Of a stretch of DNA of 14,988 nucleotides, positions 8,772-14,988 are shown one piece after another. This stretch comes from Asterionellopsis glacialis (lineage: Eukaryota > Bacillariophyta > Plagiogrammaphyceae > Rhaphoneidales > Asterionellopsidaceae), in NCBI GenBank assembly GCA_014885115.2, contig WKLE02003585.1, positions 10,120 through 25,107 on the forward strand, written 5' to 3'. Each line of letters begins with the position of its first letter. Position 1 is the stretch's first letter. Made by a program: the position numbers and the translations under genes. Below the pieces are notes generated by a model, which worked only from the letters and a program-made list of their open reading frames with translations, was not told where the DNA came from and did no database searches.

Positions 8772-9039
8772 TTAAGTGCACGTTACACAATCTCTATGAA
8801 TGCGAGACACTTTTATTTGATTGAACTATGTAGCTTCAGTATTTCTGAATCGGTAAGAGAAAGATAGCAAAAGAAGTAAAAAACATCTCTAACCTGTTTT
8901 TGATTAGTATTAGATTGGTTGGAAAGACGCAAAAAAGATAGAAAATAAATGCCAACATAATCTCTAGCCTTTCATGATTTACTAATTAAATAATTTTATA
9001 GATAAATACGATTGATTCTTAATATAGTACCCTCATGCA
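8772..9039. other. Short convergent intergenic interval
   Basis: These 268 AT-rich bases lie between the stop codons of the flavoprotein (plus) and the RNB exoribonuclease (minus). They should contain both 3' ends. No other feature is visible. Confidence 0.6.
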
Positions 9040-12000
9040 CTAACCTTGCCGAACAAGAGATACACTCAATGTTCCTTTCTCGGCATCAAGCTGGCGCACT
9101 TGCACCATAACTTTCTTTCCTGGTTTTAGGGTACCTTTGACGCCTCGACATTTAGCAATTACACCAATACCCATAATGGTAACTTCATTTTGTCTTCCAG
9201 TACTAATTGCAGGAATTGGCCGATTCTTTTTATTGAGTAGTTCAGCCTGTAACAATCGGAGTGCTTCTTGTTGTTGCGTACTTGTAGCACTACCCTTCAT
9301 AGGACTATTTGCTGTACTCTTGAGAGATCGTAAGTTGGTGATAGAATTATTGGCTTTATCAGCAAGTTGATTAGCCTTGCTGCACTCATCCCTGGTGAGT
9401 GGTGGGCCACCATAGTTACATAAGACTGACAATGCCTGCCGTTGAGCCATCCCATCAATATACCTTCGTAAGGGTGCACTTGCCACTCGACCACCACGGC
9501 GCAATGCACCACTTCCAGAAGCACGTGGTATTGGTGCCTTGGCACGACGTAACAAACTAGATACACCAAATCCATACAGATCCAAGGCGTTATCTACAAG
9601 TTTATGTCCTCTCGTTCGTTGAAATCCATCGCGACCATCATCCGATAGCTGTTGCTTGTTTCTATTGCCACGACGACGGTCACCACTGCCGCCACTGTCT
9701 GGCATTTGCTGCTGTTGCTTGGCTTCAAGTTCTCTCGCTGACAATCGCTCTTCACGTTTCCGAGCAGCCTCATTTGACTGTTGGTTATGATTACTCCACA
9801 ATGCCAAATTACGTTCCACAACTGACAAGACGGCACGAACTTTACTTAACACATGTGTATGATCCCTGAGAACTTCATTGGAGAATACGCCCCCGTCCTC
9901 GCCATCCAAAAGATTCGATGCATCGCCAAATGATAATGCAATAGGGGTAGATATCAATGTCCGTTCCAATCCAGCATCTAAGACCTTCCCGTTCCTTTCG
10001 TCGACGTAAGCCCACAATGTTACGCATCGATTAACACTCTTTGATGTTTGGGGTGGTGGTAGTGGTGGTTGCTGTAATTGTTGTTTATTTGAAGAGTAAT
10101 ATGGGGTCATATCAATTTTGGTTGTATCAAAGGCCAATGCCTCTAGTGCAACCGGTGGAAGTAAATGTAATGGACCTAAAGGAAGATCATATCGACTCAT
10201 ACCTCTTTGGATGGCTGAATTTCGTAAAGTAGCAAGACTTTGTTTTAGAAGTGATTCTTCTTGTGGATCACAATTATTGTAAGGAAACAGCTTTGGAGAA
10301 TAAATATCAGATACATCTGTAATATGAATTAAAATTTCCCATTTCGATGCCTCAGGTACTAATTTGCGACCTGTGCCTGACCTTGGTCGTACACCTATAG
10401 CATCATCACGAAATGATGTACGTTTAGCATCAACACAAACACATGGCAGCGTTGTTAAATCAATACGGTTTTCCAAATGATCATTATTTTGGATTGTTGT
10501 TATTGTTGTTGCTGCTGCCGTAGTACTGTTTGTCTGTTTAGCACTACTTCCTTTTACCATTGCACTTTGTTTATATAAGGAAGAACGGCGTTCTTTCATC
10601 CATTTTGTATAGTATCGTGCTGATTTTAATGTATTTTGCGCCCAAGGTTCAAATTGCAGCAATGATTTGTTTGTTCTTCCTGAACTTTGTTGCTGTTGTT
10701 TTTGTGTCCAACGTCCTATACGTAACAATGCTTCTTGTGCGCCTTGAGGAGTTAAAGGTAATCCTAAAGCTTTCAATGCTTGGCGTACATCTTGTTCTAA
10801 ATCTTGTTCTTCTGCTTTTGGATTTGAAAATACTTCTCCCATAGCAAAGCACTCCAATCGTTGAGCTATGCGCTCATCTGCAGCAGTTAATAATAATTGC
10901 TGTTGTTGCTGCTGCTTTTGTTTTTGTTGATCTACAACTGCAGCTTCACCACTAGAAGACGAGTCTTTTGTTGTGGTTGTCTTACTACTATCATCTGTAT
11001 CTGCACGTTGCGCAAATTTACGTGCCTCAGTATCTGTTCGTACACTTGGATCAACAGCTAACCACCCCCCATTCATTATAGTAATACTCTCATTATCTAT
11101 GCTACTACTCCTACCAACAAAGGTACATGGCCAACGTTTAAATCGTCCACCTAAATTTGCATCTTGTGACAGTACATGTGCACCAACAAGTTGATTTTTA
11201 AACCAATCGTTGCTGTTGTTATTATTAATCTTTTTCTTGTTGTTCTTCTGAAGTTTTTTGTTCTTATTCTCGTCCTTTTTTTGAAATAAATAATCCATAG
11301 CCATAGTTGAATCCACCAGACGTGACATACTTGGACCTGTTTTCATCAATTTACGTAATAGTACATCATGCCTTTGTTCAAGGAGAAGTTGAGTAATAAG
11401 TTTGGGTATTTTTTTCTTAGATAGCGTTTTGTATCGTTTGTGCTGTTTTGTTAGTTGTATATCATGACAATTGTTATATAATTCTTGCATTGCTTGATCT
11501 TCATGTTGTACAATAAAAAATTTCATAGTTTCTTCAATACAATTTCGATAATTTGATAAGAGAGAAGCAATGCTGGATGATAATGATATATCATTCCATA
11601 TTGTTGTTATTTGACCAAAATCTACAACTTTAGTTGTTGACGATTCTTCGCCTTCTTCGCTGTTATCATTTAACGTTTGAATTTCAACAAGTGGAGTTTG
11701 CTGTTGATTTAGTTGTTGTGGAAATCGAAACCCGACAATTAAACATAATTCCCATTGACCACGATCATATAACTCTGCTAAAATTGGTAAATCATGGTTA
11801 TCTTTTGTGGAAATAGTCAAGAGGCGATGTCCATATCCATATTCATACAAGAGAGATTGAAAATTTTCATTTATTTCTTCTTCTAAAGTAGTAGTAGTCG
11901 ATGTGCTGGAGGATGACAACAACAAGGTCGATGATAATAATGAACGTTGCTGTTGCTTTTGTTGCTGCTGCTGTCTCAGCATGATTGATGAGAAAGAAGA

Positions 12001-12177
12001 AGTCGTTGCATCGGTTCGTGGTGGTACTTTTTTTGACTTGCTCATGGTATGAAAAGCCAAAGTTGCAGTACTTGATGTCGACATTACAAAAACAATAAAC
12101 AAAAGCAATATCTTTTTAATTGGATTATTGAACCTCGTCATGGTGGTCATGCTTGTCATCCTTTCATAAACAAACAA
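9040..12177 (-). CDS. RNase II/R family (RNB-domain) exoribonuclease, probably plastid-targeted
   Basis: This is a single 1045-residue frame. The RNB core covers about 570-920: LPCVCVDAKRTSFRDDAIG (D583, D591, D592), WEILIHITDVSDIYSP, RGMSRYDLPLGPLHLLPP, WAYVDERNGKVLDAGLERT and the signature APLRRYIDGMAQRQ (901-914). A small S1/OB-like tail (about 995-1042) ends GKKVMVQVRQLDAEKGTLSVSL. This order matches organellar and cyanobacterial 3'-5' exoribonucleases, which process and degrade RNA. A hydrophobic stretch (KKILLLFIVFVMSTSS, 21-36) ends STATLA|FHT, an ASAFAP-like plastid junction. Met7, Met10 or Met13 could also be the start. Residues 100-560 are poorly conserved but folded-looking, broken by Gln, Asn, Lys and Ser tracts. 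In the first RNB motif the usual pattern D-x5-D-x-D-D is kept at three positions, but the second acid is F589, so activity is uncertain. Confidence 0.88.
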   Translation of the reverse strand: MFVYERMTSMTTMTRFNNPIKKILLLFIVFVMSTSSTATLAFHTMSKSKKVPPRTDATTSSFSSIMLRQQQQQKQQQRSLLSSTLLLSSSSTSTTTTLEEEINENFQSLLYEYGYGHRLLTISTKDNHDLPILAELYDRGQWELCLIVGFRFPQQLNQQQTPLVEIQTLNDNSEEGEESSTTKVVDFGQITTIWNDISLSSSIASLLSNYRNCIEETMKFFIVQHEDQAMQELYNNCHDIQLTKQHKRYKTLSKKKIPKLITQLLLEQRHDVLLRKLMKTGPSMSRLVDSTMAMDYLFQKKDENKNKKLQKNNKKKINNNNSNDWFKNQLVGAHVLSQDANLGGRFKRWPCTFVGRSSSIDNESITIMNGGWLAVDPSVRTDTEARKFAQRADTDDSSKTTTTKDSSSSGEAAVVDQQKQKQQQQQQLLLTAADERIAQRLECFAMGEVFSNPKAEEQDLEQDVRQALKALGLPLTPQGAQEALLRIGRWTQKQQQQSSGRTNKSLLQFEPWAQNTLKSARYYTKWMKERRSSLYKQSAMVKGSSAKQTNSTTAAATTITTIQNNDHLENRIDLTTLPCVCVDAKRTSFRDDAIGVRPRSGTGRKLVPEASKWEILIHITDVSDIYSPKLFPYNNCDPQEESLLKQSLATLRNSAIQRGMSRYDLPLGPLHLLPPVALEALAFDTTKIDMTPYYSSNKQQLQQPPLPPPQTSKSVNRCVTLWAYVDERNGKVLDAGLERTLISTPIALSFGDASNLLDGEDGGVFSNEVLRDHTHVLSKVRAVLSVVERNLALWSNHNQQSNEAARKREERLSARELEAKQQQQMPDSGGSGDRRRGNRNKQQLSDDGRDGFQRTRGHKLVDNALDLYGFGVSSLLRRAKAPIPRASGSGALRRGGRVASAPLRRYIDGMAQRQALSVLCNYGGPPLTRDECSKANQLADKANNSITNLRSLKSTANSPMKGSATSTQQQEALRLLQAELLNKKNRPIPAISTGRQNEVTIMGIGVIAKCRGVKGTLKPGKKVMVQVRQLDAEKGTLSVSLVRQG
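10899..10930 (-). repeat. Gln-coding CAA/CAG tract inside the RNB gene
   Basis: An imperfect trinucleotide repeat encodes a Gln-rich run (residues 417-427). It is one of several Gln tracts in this protein (69-77, 493-497 and 821-824) and lies in a poorly conserved N-terminal extension. Confidence 0.7.
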
Positions 12178-12407
12178 CCAAAATATCGTTTTCCGCAGGC
12201 AGCATTACCAGGTTTTTGTTGATGATGTTGATGTTCTAGCAGAGATCTGGTTCTGTCAATATTTTGCAGACTTTCTGAAGAACATGCCGAAAGGCAGATG
12301 TTCTGAGCCTGAGAACCACATAATTTTTCAGGGTAAAGGCAAAAAGATGAGGCACATACTTGAATTTTACCGTGTAACAAACGAGATAAAAAGTTCCAAA
12401 AATTAAG
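12178..12407. promoter_or_regulatory. RNB gene upstream region and tRNA 3' flank
   Basis: These 230 bases lie between the RNB start and the tRNA, both on the minus strand. The stretch begins (minus sense) with the Pol III T-run, so the RNB promoter and 5' UTR must fit in this short space. I identify no specific core element. Confidence 0.45.
12398..12402 (-). terminator. Pol III terminator of tRNA-Asp
   Basis: A run of five T on the minus strand starts five bases after the last tRNA base, with a second T-run shortly beyond. This is the normal Pol III stop signal. Confidence 0.8.
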
Positions 12408-12479
12408 CTCCGCCACGGGGAATCGAACCCCGGTCTCCCGCGTGACAGGCGGGGATACTAGCCACTATACTATAGCGGA
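12408..12479 (-). tRNA. trnD-GUC: tRNA-Asp (anticodon GUC)
   Basis: This is a 72-nt cloverleaf. The acceptor arms TCCGCTA/TGGCGGA pair with one G-T, with discriminator G. The anticodon stem CCCGC/GCGGG holds the loop CTGTCAC, which gives GUC. The T stem CGGGG/CCCCG holds TTCGATT. The A-box-like TAGTATAGTGG and B box GGTTCGATTCC are intact, and a T-run follows the 3' end. There is no intron and no encoded CCA. The body is almost the standard eukaryotic nuclear tRNA-Asp, which supports a nuclear location. Confidence 0.97.
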
Positions 12480-12875
12480 CTTGCCATCACTGACAAGCTG
12501 GTCGAGCTGTTGTTATGATGGTGACACCGATCAAAGTTTAATAATACTTTACTTTTGACTTTTTTCATAATACTAGTAGACTATCTCTATATGCAACAAA
12601 CACAACAAGTGGAAGTGCAACCCAACACGCATTCAAAAACATATAGTATATACGGATAGAAAAGACAACTTAAATAATACAATCCAAAATTTACAAAGGC
12701 TGCATGTCCAAGAGGGAAAACAAATGGAAAACCAAAAAGTCCAGAGGCCTTTTCTAAAAATTGCTTGATAGCTAGTACTGACTACACATTAAGACGCAAT
12801 AAAGGCTAAAACAATGATGAATATTTGCTGGATTATGCTTATTTGAAGAGTTTATCTCACGTTCTTTTCCCTCCT
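12480..12875. other. Interval between SET gene 3' end and tRNA-Asp
   Basis: This 396-base AT-rich stretch contains the SET gene 3' UTR and the 5' flank of the tRNA, both on the minus strand. No ORF, second tRNA or clear repeat is seen. Confidence 0.55.
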
Positions 12876-14807
12876 TTAGAGCTCTATTTGAATATGATGT
12901 TGATCCATAGGAACATTATTATTGTTGGATGTTGATGGATTTCCAGCAGATGACGAGGACGTAGAAAAGAATGATGTACCATCGTGCTCTCCTGTGCCAC
13001 TTCCAGTTTTTTGTTGTGGTGTAGTTCGTACACGTGGTAAGGCTGCATCAATTTTGGTCCACTGACTCCATCGTTCCGGTGGTACAAATCCCAAGGAAAC
13101 AAACCAATCTAATGGACTGTATCCAGGCACATTGTAATTGACTAATAATTCTTGTCCTTTTTTCAATGGTTTACGTTTGCCATGTCGAATGGAACGTACC
13201 ACAAAGGTACCTGCTTCATCCATTGCAGCCTCCACAAAGTCACCCTTATCGTACGATTCTGTACCCATTAGTTCAACAAATCCACCTGCATTGGCATCAT
13301 GATTAATCATATCCATAATGGGGACCATTCGTAACGATCCATATTCATCTGATCCTGCTGTACCACGTGATGCTACTTGACAGAGAGACCATTGAAAATT
13401 TTGATACGGCATTATTGTATCAGGTGTTTGAAGGTACGACCCATAATCACGTGCCAGACCTCCCGCTATACGTTCGGCATATTGGGTTGCCTTGGCCAAT
13501 TCAGCTGGCCATCCATTCACATCTAATCCTAATTGTTCACCCATCATGTTAATAGAATCTAACATGTATTGTCTCATACTAAATGAATATCCACATGACG
13601 GTTCGACAGGTAAACTTAAGATATAAGGCCAAAATCGCGATGCCTTTCCTAATCCACGTTCATGACTTAACAATAACACTAGGAGTGTGGCATCATCTAA
13701 ATCTTCTAATGGTACACGACGTTGAACTTCCATAGGGATTAATGGTACCAATGTATCTAATGCGACTTGACGTGTCATTTGGATAGATAAAGGTATACGT
13801 AACAGTACTTCTTCTTGTTTGTATGTAGAATTATTGTTCTTGTCACTCACTGTTGGAGTATTTGCAAGTCCCCAATCATTTTCGTTTTTCGTTTTCTCGT
13901 TATTATTGTTGTTTTTAATTTTTTGTTGTTCTTGTTCTTTCTTCACTTTTTTCTTTTCCTTGGATATACCAGGAGAACATTGGGATTGACATGTTGTATA
14001 TTGAAATGAGACCATGCCTAATCCACGTGCTGCACCACAGGGAGCTGGACTTAAGATACCTAAATCTGGATGAACATATCCACCAGGTTCACGTATAATA
14101 GCTTCCTTGAGTACATCAAAGACATATGGATGTGATGGATTAGTCATCCAATTTTGACTTCCTTTTGAATAGGACTCGGCTATTCGATTCCACATACCAC
14201 TGCTACTGCTGCTGCTCGTGGTAGTACCTGTACTAGTGGAGGAGGATCCACCACTACCACCTGTAGTGTCCCAAAATAAGGACCATAAGGATGTGCCTGC
14301 CGTATCAGAGGAACCTAAAAAAGGTTCCCATGGTGCGATTTGAAATGTTGACATTTGATATACAGTTGTACTGCGTATTTTCATTCCTAATGCAACTCTC
14401 CATGGACTTGATGTCGTTGTTACCGTTGTTGTTTCAGTTCCAGAAGTTGAAGTACTACCAGTACTAGCCACCGACGAGGATGGTGCTGCACCTGTTAAAT
14501 ATCCTGTACCAATTCCAAATCCTAACAATGCACCAATAAAAGCACATCCTAAAACCCAGCGCAAACCATCACGTTCTGCATAACACCAATCTATAAATCG
14601 TTTACCAATATTTTTTTGTTTTGATAATGCTGCTGTTGCTGTAAAGGATGATGGATTACTTGTCTCAGTAGAAGACGATGATTTTGATTTTGTGCTCGAT
14701 GTGGATGATGAGGATTGCTTATTGGATCCTGAAAACGAAGAAGAAGAAGATTTTCCACTACCGCTGCCACTTCCTCGACTTGAACGATTTTGCCTTTTTT
14801 TACCCAT
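12876..14807 (-). CDS. Membrane-anchored SET-domain protein methyltransferase (RLSMT/SETD3/SETD6-like)
   Basis: This is a single-exon 643-residue protein starting in good context (CACAATGG). Residues 1-60 are Ser/Gly/Lys low complexity. Residues 84-106 (WVLGCAFIGALLGFGIGTGYLTG) form one transmembrane helix, followed by a Ser/Thr/Gly-rich stretch to about 205. The catalytic region covers about 235-580: GGYVHPDLGI...GAARGLGMVSF, LLRIPLSIQMT, LEDLDDATLLVLLLSHERGLGKASRFWPYILSLP, VPIMDMINHDANAG (the NH of the SAM site, N502/H503), GQELLVNYNVPGY (Y558) and FVSLGFVPPERW. This is the split-SET layout of the Rubisco large-subunit methyltransferase/SETD3/SETD6 group, which methylates Lys or His on non-histone proteins. 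A Lys/Asn/Glu-rich insert (283-330) interrupts the SET start. No Rubisco-substrate-binding domain is recognised after 585, where the sequence turns low complexity. The target protein and the membrane are unknown. Confidence 0.85.
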   Translation of the reverse strand: MGKKRQNRSSRGSGSGSGKSSSSSFSGSNKQSSSSTSSTKSKSSSSTETSNPSSFTATAALSKQKNIGKRFIDWCYAERDGLRWVLGCAFIGALLGFGIGTGYLTGAAPSSSVASTGSTSTSGTETTTVTTTSSPWRVALGMKIRSTTVYQMSTFQIAPWEPFLGSSDTAGTSLWSLFWDTTGGSGGSSSTSTGTTTSSSSSSGMWNRIAESYSKGSQNWMTNPSHPYVFDVLKEAIIREPGGYVHPDLGILSPAPCGAARGLGMVSFQYTTCQSQCSPGISKEKKKVKKEQEQQKIKNNNNNEKTKNENDWGLANTPTVSDKNNNSTYKQEEVLLRIPLSIQMTRQVALDTLVPLIPMEVQRRVPLEDLDDATLLVLLLSHERGLGKASRFWPYILSLPVEPSCGYSFSMRQYMLDSINMMGEQLGLDVNGWPAELAKATQYAERIAGGLARDYGSYLQTPDTIMPYQNFQWSLCQVASRGTAGSDEYGSLRMVPIMDMINHDANAGGFVELMGTESYDKGDFVEAAMDEAGTFVVRSIRHGKRKPLKKGQELLVNYNVPGYSPLDWFVSLGFVPPERWSQWTKIDAALPRVRTTPQQKTGSGTGEHDGTSFFSTSSSSAGNPSTSNNNNVPMDQHHIQIEL

Positions 14808-14988
14808 TGTGATGTTAGATGTCTCTCTGTCGTTTCGTTACGTCTGTTTGTCCGAATCAAAATAAAAACATTAATTGAGACAGGCAGACCCGTGTTTTCA
14901 GTGTAGTGTACCGCTGTTTGTTGAAATGCAGCAATCACACTAAAGGTTTGTCTGTTGTTTGTTGTTGTTGTTGTTGTTGTTGTTTTTC
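14808..14988. promoter_or_regulatory. SET gene upstream region
   Basis: These are the 181 bases upstream of the SET start (minus sense) to the window edge. They should hold its 5' UTR and part of the promoter, and they end in the (GTT)n microsatellite. Confidence 0.45.
14961..14984. repeat. (GTT)8 / (AAC)8 microsatellite
   Basis: Eight perfect GTT units lie near the window edge, preceded by two interrupted ones. Read on the minus strand this is an AAC-rich leader upstream of the SET gene, comparable to the CA/AAC-rich leader before the gene at 41. Confidence 0.85.

Noticed and set aside
12156..12416. 86-residue minus-strand ORF between the tRNA and the RNB gene
   Set aside because: It runs into the tRNA gene 3' end and overlaps the RNB start in another frame. 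No family features are seen.
1..14988. Gene cluster, phage, transposon or CRISPR-type system
   Set aside because: Neighbouring genes belong to unrelated pathways with separate promoters on both strands. No transposase, integrase, reverse transcriptase, viral gene or regularly spaced repeat array is visible.

Overview
The window looks like nuclear DNA from a photosynthetic stramenopile, most likely a diatom. The signs are short GT-AG spliceosomal introns (141, 221, 150 and 143 bases), a eukaryotic tRNA-Asp with internal A and B boxes and a Pol III T-run, and many Ser/Gln/Asn/Thr homopolymer tracts inside proteins. Several proteins also start with a signal peptide that ends in an A-[F/Y/L] junction, like the diatom plastid-targeting (ASAFAP) motif. 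The species cannot be named from this sequence. There is no operon logic, and I see no mobile element with coding capacity, virus or CRISPR array.

Layout, left to right. (1) 41-562 (+): a small Gly-rich membrane protein resembling the Tim17/Tim22/Tim23 superfamily. (2) 3297-1097 (-): a four-exon IMP-specific 5'-nucleotidase (ISN1), which I rebuilt as 562 residues, with all three junctions supported by frame and by recalled homologues. (3) 3298-4893: a gene-free divergent interval holding GTACC-type inverted repeats and a dense CT/GA hairpin cluster. (4) 4894-5841 (+): a histidine-phosphatase (phosphoglycerate-mutase-like) protein with a signal peptide. (5) 5842-6897: a gene-free stretch with a homopurine tract. 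(6) 6898-8771 (+): a two-exon FMN protein of the nitronate monooxygenase/2-nitropropane dioxygenase family with a Cys-rich C-terminal module. (7) 12177-9040 (-): a 1045-residue RNase II/R-type (RNB) exoribonuclease, probably plastid-targeted, in which one usual catalytic acid is replaced. (8) 12479-12408 (-): tRNA-Asp(GUC). (9) 14807-12876 (-): a SET-domain protein methyltransferase with an N-terminal membrane anchor.

The genes read as unrelated housekeeping and organelle functions (purine salvage, phosphatase, flavin oxidoreductase, organelle RNA turnover, protein methylation) in a compact genome. I found no convincing multi-gene new system. The points most worth a second look are the altered RNB active site, the Cys-rich module of the flavoprotein, the ISN1 gene model and the structured repeats at 3661-3998.
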